A stretch of DNA of 40,266 bases from Hysterium pulicare CBS 123377 (lineage: Eukaryota; Ascomycota; Dothideomycetes; Hysteriales; Hysteriaceae), in contig AJFK01000915.1 of NCBI GenBank assembly GCA_000467715.1, positions 1 through 40,266 of the forward strand. The letters are read 5' to 3'. A program made the position numbers and the translations under genes. Of the stretch, positions 1 through 10,628 are shown in pieces. Numbering within the stretch: the first letter of the stretch is position 1; each line of letters opens with the position of its first letter. The notes beneath the pieces are model-generated. The model had not been told where the DNA came from. It saw nothing but the letters and a program-made list of their open reading frames with translations, and did not search any database.

Positions 1-340
1 CGGCTTTGCAAACTTGCGCCGAGTGGGTTCTCAATTCAATGTACTGTATCAAATCGCATCATGAGGAGATAGATAGTACTGATCTTCATCACCGTAGTCA
101 GCGCTTATCTAGATTCTATCTTATCTTTATCAGCACTTCCCATTATAACTCATTATGCTGAAAGCAGAGCACATAAGGAGGATCTGGAGTGACTTTATAA
201 GATCTCTCCAACCAGGAATCTAGAGCCTCATCCATACTTGACATTTTCAAACCAGTTCCGCAGACCAAACCATAGGAAATAATTTGGTGTGGTGTTTCTC
301 TAGAAGCGATGAGTCGCGTAGAGTCCGATAGAGGGCTGGG
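1..340. other. 5' flank of the cassette array, no gene seen
   Basis: No supported gene. Around positions 45-100 there is a sequence matching the one at about 665-710 (a TGTATYA..ATCGCATCATGA core followed by TTCATCA). This is probably the tail of an array unit whose promoter lies outside the window. Confidence 0.4.
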
Positions 341-351
341 ATAAGAGAGCC

Positions 352-445
352 TTTATACCTACGGCCGCTAAGGAGAGTTAGCCTCCCCAGTTACCAGAAT
401 CACGTGCACCTGGATATCCCTTTTTGTTTTCCAGCGATATAAAAA
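352..445 (+). promoter_or_regulatory. Array cassette 1
   Basis: TTTATACC box at 352-359 and GATATAAAAA at 436-445. The two bZIP-like sites are degenerate (TTAGCC at 378, TTACCAG at 391). The leader contains CTTCTAAAACCTTCAATG, resembling the sub-repeat sequence near 8380. Confidence 0.5.
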
Positions 446-961
446 CATTTCTTTCGCTTCGAACTATCTTGCTTCTACAGCTTCTAAAACCTTCAATGTT
501 AGAACATACCGAACTACTATGACATGGATCGGAAGAAGTAATAAGGGAAAACGATGTCTCCGCTGACCGTCGAGCCGCGAGCTCTCGGAATTCGGCTTCC
601 AACCATTAACACAGACAAGCTATATGGCTGAGATTGGGAGGATCTCTGGAATCTATCTTCAGCCCTCATATTGTATTACATCGCATCATGATAGTGATGT
701 TCATCATGAAGAAGATTTTAAGCTTCGTATCTCTCTCCACCCATCGCCGGATACTGTGATAGTAGTTGGAAGCCCCGAGCACATCCGACGAGTCTGCCGG
801 AGGTCATGAAAAAGCAGAGAACACGCCATTTGGAAGTTTCATTCATACATGACACAGCCGCAACAACTCGCCGGCCAGAGCATGGCACCGCTTCCGTGTA
901 GTTGTTGTTCCTGGAACTGCAAATTGGCGTAGTCTGAGAAAGTCAAGCTGGAAGAGGAGAG

Positions 962-1077
962 TTTTATAACAGTGACAGTGAAGTAGAGAGCAAGCTGTAG
1001 GATGACTTATTAAGCTATTGGGGTAGGTCATGTGAAGCGTCATGCTAGCTATCTTTCTTCCTCGAACATATAAAAAA
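962..1077 (+). promoter_or_regulatory. Array cassette 2
   Basis: TTTTATAAC at 962-970 and TATAAAAAA at 1069-1077. Half-sites are degenerate (TTATTAA at 1006, TAGGTCA at 1024). Downstream, near 1195, there is a copy of the ATGTCTTTGCTGGTG-like motif and at 1395-1408 a perfect GTGATG/CATCAC inverted repeat. Confidence 0.5.
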
Positions 1078-1730
1078 GTTTTCTCTGCTGCAATATTTTC
1101 AGAATCTACACTACTTGGCAAATGAGGTCCATATGAGCACTCATATCTCGCCGAGATACTGGACGATGGATTGGAATCCCAGAGCAAAAGATCGCATGTG
1201 TCTTTGCTAGTGTTTGGGAGTCCTTGGAATTCCAAAACTCTCAGATATCCCTGTACGTGTGTGTCTATTTGGACTTCCGTATCATCCAATTTGAAGCTAG
1301 TAGAGACACGTTAGTTGCCGCGGAGGGTTTAATGGAGCGGCATTTGGAGACGAACTGCGGAGCTCACTGAAGCGGGATTGAATCTGAGGTGGTGGTGATG
1401 AACATCACTAGTTCTTTGTGCCATGATTCGAAATTTTTCTAAGGTATCGTTCTCACTCCACACCACAGCTTTGGTCCGCGAACGACTGCCATAACTCCCA
1501 TTTGGCTTCCTTATGTCATCTGCTCTATGCCCTACCGATGCAGGGCCATCGCAGTGAGTGAAGAGTTTGTTTTAGATCCACCAACCATTCTAGTCTTGAG
1601 ATAAGCTATAGTCCCAGAGCCAAGGCCATATGTTAATAACCCATTCGGTGTTTGATAGCCCAATCAAAGCCATCACATCCACGAAAAAATGGGAAAAGTG
1701 TAGAAAATTGGGTTAGACGAAGGAGTAGAC

Positions 1731-1854
1731 TTATTTATACCACTCTCTGTGAACGTTTTCCCGAAGTCGAAGATTACTCATCTTCTTATTACTTGTCATA
1801 TCCTTCGTCCATCGCCATTCTGCTAACAATTGTTTCTTAATTTGATATTAAAAC
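1731..1854 (+). promoter_or_regulatory. Array cassette 3
   Basis: TTATTTATAC at 1731-1740, TTACTCA at 1774-1780, a degenerate partner (TTACTTG at 1789, 15 bp on), and a weakened TATA box GATATTAAAAC at 1844-1854, further downstream than usual. Confidence 0.45.
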
Positions 1855-2591
1855 ATCTCTCAGTCATAACCTCTTTCCCTTCCACTACTGGCCAAACACT
1901 CTCTTCACAGAGATTCTAAAAGTCTACAGCAATCAACCCGTCCGCAGCATACACAATATGGACTAGAAGTAAAAGATGTAGCAACCTATGTATCCTATAG
2001 TACGTTGGCTCGATACGCATATATGGTGTGGATTAGATCGGAGTCTTTCATCTGCAATATCTTGGCCGAAAATTGACATGTCGCTGTGGGAGGCGACCTG
2101 TCTGCGGAGGAGGCGTGAGATGGCCAGGAGAGCACCTCAGGTCAAAGGCTGCGCAAGGCACTGGCGGAATTTCGAAATGGTATTGATCATGATAATCCTT
2201 GCAAGGCCTCTGCAGCATCTGTAATGCTGGAGAAGACCATTGGCAATTTGCAGGATTTTTGGACTGCTCCTCGTTTGCCATAGCCGTTACCCCAAGACTT
2301 CGCCAAATACGCGCCTCTTTGCTCCACCGACGCTCCACAGTCACGATTTCGTGTCCATCTTTCGACTATTCCCCAAGCCATTTCCAGGGGTTGAGAGCTA
2401 GATTTGATCCAGATAGCCCCATGTCAGTTGCCCAGGGATAATTCCTAATCGAAAAGAAGCCCATATCAAAGTGACCTCGATAATCTGCGTGAGACATGAA
2501 ATCGTTCATTTCACATGATAACGTAGGAGAGCTACCCATGACAGGCCTTGGAAAGTGACGAAAAAAGAAGCTGGACGGAGGACTAGAGGGC

Positions 2592-2700
2592 TTATATATT
2601 GTAATCCGGTGAGACTTCCTGGGTGAAGGCTTACTCATCGCCGTTCTCACAGTTATTTTACTTGCATATCTTCCTTCTGGGTTGCTCATCGATATAAAAA
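2592..2700 (+). promoter_or_regulatory. Array cassette 4
   Basis: TTATATATT at 2592-2600, a perfect TTACTCA at 2631-2637, a lost second site, and a strong GATATAAAAA at 2691-2700. No ATGTCTCTG-type start was found after this cassette. Confidence 0.5.
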
Positions 2701-3375
2701 TACCTCTTTCCTGAGATTCCCGACCCACCATTTTCAAGGCCATATCCTGCGGAGTGTCCAAACCCTTATGGCTTCTACATTTTATGGATCAATAGCCTAC
2801 TTGAAACGAATGGCTCTGTTGCCTTTTGGTATCCCAGGGGGAAATATCAATAGGTAGAAAGAACCGATGCAATTTCTGTGCGATTGATATACTTATGAAG
2901 AAACGAAAGATGGGTTTGGGGGTTAGGGGGTTTGAGTGCGGAAGGGAGACATTGGCAATGTCATTGATAAGTTTTGAAAGAATGGTGACGAGGTTGAGTA
3001 TTATCCTCCTATGTGATTTCGTGTACATCATTATCCGAAGCTGATGACGATCACCACCAATAGCTAAATACTTCCGCCGCTCGCTGCTCAACGAAAACCA
3101 AATCGACTGACCCGCTTCCGGTTTCTCCAATCCATAAAACAAGTTTTGTCGTCTAGGCGTACATTCTTCGCGAAAAAGAATACTCCTGATCCAGGAAAGA
3201 ATCCACAAGCCATGGGGAATGCGGCTTGCTGGTGCGAAAAAAGGCTCACACAGCGTATCAATATCCCGCGCTTTCGGGGCAAGACATGGGGATTCTGCCT
3301 CTTATGCTATGGCAAGATTCACAATGAAAGCTGTAATGTGAAAGAGAAAATAAGTCAAACTGAGAATTGGGGTAC

Positions 3376-3468
3376 TAATATATCTGGGGCAGAAGAAGAT
3401 TCCGCTTACTCAACCCGAATTAGTCATCACAGTTCCAACAACAGTAACTCGTGCCCTGCAATATAAGA
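3376..3468 (+). promoter_or_regulatory. Array cassette 5
   Basis: TAATATATC at 3376-3384, TTACTCA at 3406-3412, TTAGTCA at 3420-3426 (both perfect, 14 bp apart), TATAAGA at 3462-3468. The ATGTCTTTGCTGG motif follows at 3551 and a TTGATGATG tail near 3710. Confidence 0.6.
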
Positions 3469-3962
3469 TCTTTTACGGTCTACTTCCTTCGTTATTGCCA
3501 GGACGAATCATTTCCACGTAGATCCCAAATCAACTTTGCAGCAAAAGCTTATGTCTTTGCTGGTGTTTGGAGTCCCCAGAAACCCTCAATGAAAACATGG
3601 CTTGTATTGATTTAGGCCTTACGGAGTACTTCGGAAGCAGAATTGTCTCTCCAATAGTGACGATTGGTATCACGCAACTATGATCATATTCCTTAGTAGT
3701 TTGATGCTGTTGATGATGCTTTCTAGAACTGACGAGCTAACACAGCCTCTCCAAGCAACCCGAACTGGCTCCTATTCCAGCTCAGTGAAGACCCCACAGG
3801 CCGTGATCGTTTGGGAGCCGAATAATGATCTCCTCCCATCATTGAGGTCCGATCTAATTTTTGGCAAGACATGGCTCTTCTTCTCATTGGTATAGCAGGG
3901 AGGCTACCCACGGAGGAACTTGCAAAATGAAGAAGAAGCGAGTTGGATGGAGAAAGGGTAGG

Positions 3963-4061
3963 TTATATAATTAGATTGGTACAAATCGTAGCTTACTACA
4001 GCATCATTTGTCAGCACTATTCTCCGACTTCAGCCGATGCCCCTGCCCTAATATATAAATA
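3963..4061 (+). promoter_or_regulatory. Array cassette 6
   Basis: TTATATAATT at 3963-3972, TTACTAC at 3993, TTTGTCA at 4007 (14 bp on), TATATAAATA at 4052-4061. The preceding GAAGAAGAAGCGAGTTGGA is one of the clearest copies of the upstream purine block. A 28-codon ORF starts at 4179. Confidence 0.55.
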
Positions 4062-4178
4062 TGTTTTCAAATTGCCCTCCAATTTCAATACCTTGGCTCG
4101 GACTATCGCCTCAGCTTGAAACAAAAAACAAGTTCGAAATACAGTCCATGGGTTCACTATAAAAGAAAGCGGCAGCTG

Positions 4179-4265
4179 ATGTCTTTGCCATTTGTAAGAC
4201 GCCGAAGCTTTCAAAACGGAATTTCCAGACAAGCAATGCGTTTGAGCTGGGGCTTTGAGGGGTAG
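4179..4265 (+). CDS. Possible 28-aa micro-ORF of array unit 6 (MSLP start)
   Basis: It starts MSLPFVRRRSF and has exactly the length of the ORF at 7680, which starts MSLPAVERP. It lies about 120 bp after the TATA-type box of its cassette, where a first ORF would be expected. The shared start motif and position are seen in sequence. That it is translated is inference. Beyond the first few residues similarity is weak, so it may equally be part of a non-coding repeat. Confidence 0.25.
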   Translation: MSLPFVRRRSFQNGISRQAMRLSWGFEG

Positions 4266-4660
4266 GATGGAAGGGATGTGGTATTTGATCGTTATAGTAA
4301 TAACCAGTATCTCGTTGCTGGATACCATCTTTCGAATTCCTCGAATGCTGATCATCTCCAGGGTCAATTTACTTCGCACTGGATAACATTTAGCAAGACC
4401 GACGACCATATCAACTTGGTCACGGAGATCGATCTGATCGGTGCTATGACGGCGTGCTTCGCGCTCAGGTGCAATGGCGGGAGCCTCAATCCTATCCAAC
4501 ATCGCATAAGTTGAGCTTGCTATAGGTGAGATATAGAAGATTGTAGGGCATATACTTCCGAGATAAATTTCTGCTTGAAGTTTGGATTTGTATGCCTGAG
4601 CCTGCAACGTACGGCCGATGAGGCCGTCTACCGTAGTCTATTGGTATTCTATGAAAAGTT

Positions 4661-4894
4661 CTAGTACATTTGGAAAGGAGAGCCGTTGAAACGACCGCCT
4701 CCACTCCAGCTTACAGTGGCTCCACCGCTCGTGGCTTTCGCACGGCGCAGCTCAAATATCTCGCCGTAGAAGCTGCTTCCTTCAACCGCGGAAACGTGGA
4801 TATATGTACCCGAAGTATGAGACGCTGCCTGTGTTTGACGGGCAATGCCAAGACAGGGCAAGACCTCATCGTGCTTCCTTGAGGGCCCTAGCAT
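4661..4894 (-). CDS. Small unrecognised ORF downstream of the oxidoreductase gene
   Basis: 77 codons, same strand as the FAD gene and beginning 40 bp after its stop. The last ~35 residues (AKATSGGATVSWSGGGRFN region) are Gly/Ser/Thr-rich and look more protein-like than the rest. The first half is less convincing. It could be a 3' exon of a short separate gene, a relic, or chance. No family is recognised. Confidence 0.22.
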   Translation of the reverse strand: MLGPSRKHDEVLPCLGIARQTQAASHTSGTYIHVSAVEGSSFYGEIFELRRAKATSGGATVSWSGGGRFNGSPFQMY

Positions 4895-4933
4895 ATAGAT
4901 AAAGCGCTGCCAAGCGTGCTATCTATACCAATG

Positions 4934-6148
4934 TCATCGAGCCTCTTCTTCGAGCCACTGGGGAGACACTCTCTTGACAAACTTCATAAACTTAAACCAG
5001 CCCACGGCACTTTCAACGTTCCCCTCAGGATCGGTAACGCGTTCTGGGAAAGCAATGCCAGCGCCGTAGAGTCCTTTCAGATACTCGCGACTCCCTTGGC
5101 CCTTGTAGAACTTCCCAGTCAACGGGTCGAAGTCTGGTTGGGCTTCCCTTCCATCGACATCGATCCGTGGCAGCTCGTTGACATCGTACCCGATCGCGCT
5201 GATGATGTGGGTGCAATCTTTCAGCTCAGCATCGTAGATCTGTTTCTCACTCCTCGTGTCTTCCTTCAGGTTCACCCGGTGCAGGTTCGGCGGCAGGTGT
5301 TCCGCTTCTAGCACTTCCTTCGCCCAATCTGCCGCCATACCCTTCAGGCCGGTATTGTCGTAGAGGATCCAGCCATCTTTGTAGATGGCGTAGAGAAGTG
5401 GCGAGCGATAATAATTGACGATTGAGACGTCATCAAAGTCAAATAGATTCTTCAGTGCGAGTATGGCAGAGTGGGACGAGCCGATGACGCCGACTTTTGA
5501 TCCTGCTGGCACTAATTTGCGAAGAACTGAAGGTGCGAGGGCTGTGTCAAGATCCAAAGGTGTAATATGAGGATAGTCGTCGAACATAGGATTGGCCCTT
5601 GGATGTGAGCCAGTTGCAAGCACCACTCGGTCTGCGTTGAAGTCTTCGTGAGGAACACCCCACGTGTTCTTCTGCTTCGAGAGATGATTGACGGTGGAGG
5701 TGACACTTGTGACCCTCGGGTCGTTCCTCAAGCCATCTGAGAGCAGCCTGGCTACATCGATGGCATCCGCCAGCTGACAAGTCTTGTCCGGATCCAAAGA
5801 CTTTAGCTTCTCAAATGCATTGCCCCTTGGGGCACGGTCGATGATCTCGGAGAAGACGTTTGTGCCAGTCGCCCACTGCACAAATAGGCCGGCCTTAGTG
5901 TTGCTTGGGACCTCTCGGTATTTCTCATTGATGCGTCCAGCGTTGAAAGCACTGTCGAAAATGCAGATCTTGGACAATCCTTGATCCAGGAGATTCGACG
6001 CGCATGTCAAACCACCTGGACCGGCTCCGATGACGATAGCATCGAAGTGCTTGCCAGTCTCATGGGATGCTATATATCTAGCATGATTAGATCTTGATAG
6101 CAGCTTCGGACCGATATTGTAGACCGAAGCGCGCCTGATAGTTCGCAT
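4934..6148 (-). CDS. FAD-dependent pyridine-nucleotide oxidoreductase
   Basis: An intronless 404-residue ORF. Residues 1-33 are basic and lack acidic residues until about 30, so a mitochondrial presequence is possible. Residues 36-46 form a Rossmann dinucleotide-binding start (AIVIGAGPGG). VVLATGSHP at 175-183 is the usual ATG motif of two-dinucleotide-binding-domain flavoproteins. KVGVIGSSHSA at 218-228 is a second Rossmann loop, probably for NAD(P)H. GLYGAGIAFP at 359-368 is the C-terminal FAD-contacting segment. There is no CxxxxC redox-active disulfide at the glutathione-reductase position, so this is likelier a monooxygenase-like or L-lysine 6-monooxygenase-like family member than a disulfide reductase. 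Substrate unknown. The start chosen is the first ATG of the ORF. The gene lies in the cassette array but runs on the opposite strand. Confidence 0.88.
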   Translation of the reverse strand: MRTIRRASVYNIGPKLLSRSNHARYIASHETGKHFDAIVIGAGPGGLTCASNLLDQGLSKICIFDSAFNAGRINEKYREVPSNTKAGLFVQWATGTNVFSEIIDRAPRGNAFEKLKSLDPDKTCQLADAIDVARLLSDGLRNDPRVTSVTSTVNHLSKQKNTWGVPHEDFNADRVVLATGSHPRANPMFDDYPHITPLDLDTALAPSVLRKLVPAGSKVGVIGSSHSAILALKNLFDFDDVSIVNYYRSPLLYAIYKDGWILYDNTGLKGMAADWAKEVLEAEHLPPNLHRVNLKEDTRSEKQIYDAELKDCTHIISAIGYDVNELPRIDVDGREAQPDFDPLTGKFYKGQGSREYLKGLYGAGIAFPERVTDPEGNVESAVGWFKFMKFVKRVSPQWLEEEAR

Positions 6149-6378
6149 AGTGAGGTGCTGTGATGGGTCTAAGCTACAAGGGTTCGAGAGGTGAAAATAT
6201 TGCCAAGACTGGCCTTAGTTTTGCATCCGGCTAAACATCGGGCCGATGACCAATTACTTCGTGTCCATCCCTTCTTCTACTTGATGATTCCACGTCTTGG
6301 TCAATCATCTCCGCACGGAATTATAACATGATGCCTCGCCCTATCCCATAGTTTCAGCGCACAGCTAAGGAGGACATC

Positions 6379-6483
6379 ATGGCCCTGCCTACCATTGACG
6401 TGCAGGTTCTAAAACAAACTCTCAAGTCCATTATGTGTCGGCTTGAACGTTGTAAGTTTGAAGCGACATTGGGCCTAAAGTAG
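6379..6483 (+). CDS. Possible 34-aa micro-ORF, orphan array unit between cassettes 6 and 7
   Basis: It starts ATGGCCCTGCC, and 27 bases on has TTCTAAAACAA followed by TGTGTCGGCTTG. Both blocks recur in the same frame in the ORF at 8363, the peptides aligning as LKQ..L.S...CRL..C with a spacing difference of one whole codon. No cassette precedes it: the upstream 230 bp is the 5' flank of the FAD gene, so its promoter was probably displaced. Translation is not established. Confidence 0.28.
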   Translation: MALPTIDVQVLKQTLKSIMCRLERCKFEATLGLK

Positions 6484-6861
6484 TGTTATTGATATTGATT
6501 TTTCATGTAATACCGTGTAGCATCATCAATTCCTATAAGGATGTTTTGTTGAAGGCATTACCACTTCCGCCAGTTAACACTCCCGAAGCCAAACTTTCCG
6601 ATCCGATCCGCCGTTCTTCATCCCCAGCAAAACTTCCGCAGGCCATGGATGCCATCTTTGAGAGCGTTACGGTCTTTGAAACAGCACCATAGAGCTATCT
6701 CGTGTCTTGATTCTGCTCCGAAGAAACCCAAAGACCACATGATTGTGTTATTTGCCCCCAATTGACTAACATGTTACTCTTTATCCTGGTCTAGTATTGC
6801 AGACATTCATGGAAGGAGGTGTTAAGTGAAAAATAGAGTCGGAGTAGACAAGAGGGTGAGG

Positions 6862-6954
6862 TTTATATATCTCGAACGAAAGAAGTTCAATTACTTGCTA
6901 CTGGGTTAGTAATCACCAAGCTCACGACCATTCTTCCTTGGCTCCAATATAAGA
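6862..6954 (+). promoter_or_regulatory. Array cassette 7
   Basis: TTTATATATCTC at 6862-6873, TTACTTG at 6891, TTAGTAA at 6906-6912 (15 bp on), TATAAGA at 6948-6954, then a CT-rich leader. First cassette on the far side of the FAD gene. Confidence 0.6.
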
Positions 6955-7495
6955 ACTTTTTCACCATAAATTCTGCTTTCTCTCCTACTGCTTTGAATAT
7001 CAGCTCCAAAAGAGACCTCCAGGTTCAAGAAAGGATTACATATCATGTATTTCCAGATGTTTGGGACAGCCTAGGCTTTAAACCCTTGATGTGACAGTTT
7101 TGATGTTGCGCGCGGAAGAGTTTAGAAGCAATGTTGAAGCTCATTAGAGATGCTCTCTTTCTGAATGCTGTACATATCCTCCTTCATTACTTAAAGTGGA
7201 TGATCCTCCTCAGAATCTACCATACTTCACTCCGCACAACCTCTGCCGTGAGCCTTTCCCAATGTAGGTCTCGTAAGCCAGACCGAGAATCGATGAGAGA
7301 GTTTGGCCGCTCAGTATCGTAGTCAGGTCTAGTTGTATGTTCCGGAACCAAAGAACCCAACATCAGGAGAGCGATCAGGCGTAGATGGCCACGACATACA
7401 CCGTAGTCCATATTTAGTATGACATGGGAGTATTATAAACGGACCCTGCATTGTAAAGAAGAAAGATTGCGAGTCCGCTCGATGGAATGGAAGAA

Positions 7496-7593
7496 TTTAT
7501 ATTCCAGCAAGAAGTTCGACCGAACACCTTACCCACCCTCATGTTAGTCAACACCACTCTCACCAAGATCCATCTTGCCTACTGGTATAAGAG
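7496..7593 (+). promoter_or_regulatory. Array cassette 8
   Basis: TTTATATTCC at 7496-7505, TTACCCA at 7529-7535, perfect TTAGTCA at 7544-7550 (15 bp on), TATAAGAG at 7586-7593. A 28-codon ORF starts at 7680. Confidence 0.6.
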
Positions 7594-7679
7594 CATCTCC
7601 TTATCCAACCGTCCTATTCTCCACCATACCTTGGACAATCCCTTTGGGAGGATACTCCAAATGCACTCATAAACATTCT

Positions 7680-7766
7680 ATGTCTCTGCCGGCGGTTGAG
7701 CGGCCCATAATTCGAAACCGGAAGTTTCAACGTTGTTATGTGGGCGGTTTGGATTTTGCAGAGTGA
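7680..7766 (+). CDS. Possible 28-aa micro-ORF of array unit 8 (MSLP start)
   Basis: It begins ATGTCTCTGCCGGCGG, the best match to the start motif shared by many units, and lies about 95 bp after its TATA-type box. It is the same length as the ORF at 4179. There is no signal peptide or recognised domain. Either a short peptide or a structured non-coding repeat would fit. Confidence 0.27.
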   Translation: MSLPAVERPIIRNRKFQRCYVGGLDFAE

Positions 7767-8175
7767 GTCGGAAGGCTATGTAACAGTGGAATCCAATATA
7801 ATAGTGATTAGTAGACTATTGTGTATCGTCCCTCAGTATTTTCAAATGCCAATGACGTTCATCTTCAGTCCTAGCTACTAGTACGAGTTTCCCTTTAGCG
7901 GTCACCTCCCAATCCAATCCGACTTCACCCCTCTTTCAACAGACGTCCCACAACCCATGTTCAATTTGGTTATCCATTTTCGTCTTCATCTAGCCCGTAT
8001 TCGCAAAGTTAACTGTAAAACCGTACTGATCCACAAAAGCACATGAATCCGGACGTTAGTGAAATTCTGGAAGTGGACATGTGGCTTGACAAGCCTAATT
8101 GATGGTAAGGATGCAAGACCGGAAGAAACTTGCGCAGTAAAGAAGAAGAACGAACTGGATAGAGAAGAATGGACA

Positions 8176-8276
8176 TTTTATATCTAAGACAGTGGCAGCA
8201 AAGGTTTGAGGCTTACTAATCTTTGCGTTAGTGATTTGCATTCCCACGACGACTTCCTTATGCCGCGATATAAAAG
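8176..8276 (+). promoter_or_regulatory. Array cassette 9
   Basis: TTTTATATC at 8176-8184, TTACTAA at 8213-8219, TTAGTGA at 8228-8234 (15 bp on), GATATAAAAG at 8267-8276, followed by CTTCTTTCTTTCTACTTCT, a typical fungal CT-rich initiation region. Confidence 0.62.
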
Positions 8277-8362
8277 CATCCACTTGCTCCGAATCTTCTT
8301 TCTTTCTACTTCTGGATAGTCCCCTCCGCGTGAAATCTAGAACAGACTTGTGGGATTCTGCA

Positions 8363-8479
8363 ATGTCCCTGGCGGCAGTTGGACTTCTAAAACAATGTCT
8401 TTGGTCAACCTATGCGTGTCGGCTTGGACTTTGCGGAATAAAATGGAAGCGATCCGGATCTAGAAGAAACAGCGGATAG
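8363..8479 (+). CDS. Possible 38-aa micro-ORF of array unit 9 (MSL start)
   Basis: It starts ATGTCCCTGGCGGCAG about 87 bp after the cassette's TATA box. The peptide is basic with four Cys/Trp-containing clusters and ends in an Arg/Ser-rich tail. It aligns in frame with the ORF at 6379 over LKQ and CRL blocks. That in-frame agreement is the main evidence for coding. The ORF is short and could be fortuitous. Confidence 0.28.
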   Translation: MSLAAVGLLKQCLWSTYACRLGLCGIKWKRSGSRRNSG

Positions 8480-8835
8480 TACTTCACTGTTGGATATTGT
8501 CATCGTTCATGGTTTTCAACTGCTAATGATTATCATCATCATACTTCGCACCGCATAACCTCTGCGCAGGGTCCTAACCTGCCTATCCTAATCCCCCCCG
8601 CCCGACGAAGACCCTGCAAGCCCATCCAGCTGTTCTGGCGGAGATCATGACCTCTCGTCTAGCAGCATTGCGAAGTGATCTGGCTGTGTTATCCACAAAC
8701 CACACATAGGTAGTTCCCGAGCACGATTCTGGAAGCGGACATCAGTGGTTACGATCAACTATATTTGATTGAAAGCGGCAAGGCACGAAAGTAGCCGCAG
8801 TGTAAAGAGAAGCAAGTTACACCAAGGATAGGGAC

Positions 8836-8925
8836 TTATATATCCACGACGGCGGAAGTCCAGCTTACTCAACCTGTGTTAGTCAGCTACTCTCACCATG
8901 AATCTCCCATGCCATCATATAAAAA
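8836..8925 (+). promoter_or_regulatory. Array cassette 10
   Basis: TTATATATCC at 8836-8845, perfect TTACTCA at 8865-8871 and TTAGTCA at 8879-8885 (14 bp apart), TATAAAAA at 8918-8925. With cassette 11 this is the closest pair: both share GGGACTTATATATCCACGAC and extended downstream similarity. ATGTCTGGC follows at 9012. Confidence 0.65.
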
Positions 8926-9590
8926 CACTCCCTCTTGCCGTGAATTTCTCTTCTCACCACTACACCTGAGACCTAGTCACACAGCTGTGGTCTCTGGTGG
9001 GGATGCAAACAATGTCTGGCAGCCAACGCATGGCTTTGCCGTGCGCTGGGACATCTGAAAGCCTAGACTTGACGATGTCCTTTTCCATTGGTGTCTGCTG
9101 GATCGAAAAAGTTGTGATAACAACGAGATGGCTCTGCTGGGTGTGGGATCTCCTGGAACTCTAGAACGAATTTACAACGACCAGTTGATGGCTTGGCTCG
9201 AGAGAGCGTCCAAAATTCCGGTAAATGGGATTTCGATGTTGCCTCTGAGGAAGTCATGAATGATAAGGAGGGGAGTGAAGGGTACTCGGTTGCTACCTTT
9301 CGTCGTTCAGAATTCTCTGGTGTTGATGATAAACATCACCAGTCCTCACGACAGGTACGTGCCCCACCACCCAACCAACCACTCTCCCAATGAAGGTCCT
9401 CCAACCATGCGCTGCTCCAGCTCCATTCTGTACGCAGCGGTAGATTGTTGATGCTATTGCTACGAAGAGCAGACCAATTCTGGGAGCAGACATTATTCTC
9501 TTTCTTTCCACTTCTGGTATGGGAGAGAAGATTCAAAGTTGGAGCTTGTAAAGTCAAGAGCAGGAGCAAGTTAGAGGAAGGAATAGGGAC

Positions 9591-9690
9591 TTATATATCC
9601 ACGACAGCAGAAGCTCGATCGTTGAGCTTGCTCACCCCCGCATGAGTCAGCACCACGCTCACCCCGCGTTTCTATGCCTTGATATAAAAC
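9591..9690 (+). promoter_or_regulatory. Array cassette 11
   Basis: TTATATATCC at 9591-9600, TTGCTCA at 9628-9634, TGAGTCA (perfect AP-1/Gcn4-type core) at 9643-9649, GATATAAAAC at 9681-9690. ATGTCTCTG follows at 9812. The segments at 9128-9262 and 9913-10050 are visibly homologous, showing that the duplicated unit reaches beyond the promoter. Confidence 0.65.
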
Positions 9691-10428
9691 ACCCCTTCTT
9701 GCCACGATCTCTTCTTCTTCCACCACTTGCTAGGAACTCTAGTCCATTTCAGAATATAGCTTCAAGCGCGAAACATGGCATAGTTTTAAAAAACCACGCA
9801 GTATTCTTTCAATGTCTCTGTGCGGGATTCGGGATTCAAAAGCTAAACTCATTGGGCTGACATTTAATGGTGTTGGGTAAAGTGTTTCCAAAAAAGCAAC
9901 AGGCTATTGCGCTATGGCTCTGCTGGTCCTAGAATGCCAGAACGAACCTGATCCACCCCGAATGGCTCCGGCTGGGAGACTGTTCCGAAACTTTGGTGAT
10001 GGAGATCCATGTTATCTCGGAGGAAGTCCTGAAGGATAGGAAGGATAGGAAGGGTATGGAGGTGAGCTGGGTATTAGAAGTTGGGTTATGTTGGTAGTGG
10101 CGTTCACTTTATCGTGATAGTGTTGACAATTGTCGGTAGATGTGAACGATGTTGCTTAGCTTTCCCCTAAGCGTGAGGAGAGCTCCGCTCTCTCCCAGCA
10201 CCGTAATGTTCCTTCGAAGTTGATCATGATCGCGATTCCCACCAGCATCGTGAAAGGGGTTCGGTGTCGTTGTTGATTCCGATCCAAAGAAATCCACATC
10301 AGCTTTTCGTCGGTCTTTATTTGGCCCGGCCATGTGGAGGCTATCTTAGCCTATATGGTAAAGATAAAAGCCATAATAGAGCTTGCAGTGTGAAGAAAAC
10401 GAAATAAGTTAGACAGCAGATGGGAGGG

Positions 10429-10515
10429 TTTATATCTCCACGACATTAGAAGCCCGCCTTACTCACCCTCACATTAGTCACCACCACTCCCTCCTTTTCC
10501 TCTGCGATATAAAAA
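10429..10515 (+). promoter_or_regulatory. Array cassette 12
   Basis: TTTATATCTCC at 10429-10439, TTACTCA at 10459-10465, TTAGTCA at 10474-10480 (15 bp on), TATAAAAA at 10508-10515. It heads the unit with the largest sub-repeat block. Confidence 0.65.
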
Positions 10516-10628
10516 TACCTCATGCCTCGAACTCTTCCCTTTCCACCACAAATTGAAGATACAAGTCTCCTCAAAACAAACCATCGGACCCGTGGCATGG
10601 CATCAGAAACAAATACTCTTTCAAGATC

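Noticed and set aside
4017-4607. 196-codon minus-strand ORF
   Set aside because: It runs antisense through array cassette 6 and its leader, has no domain pattern, and its length fits chance in this composition.
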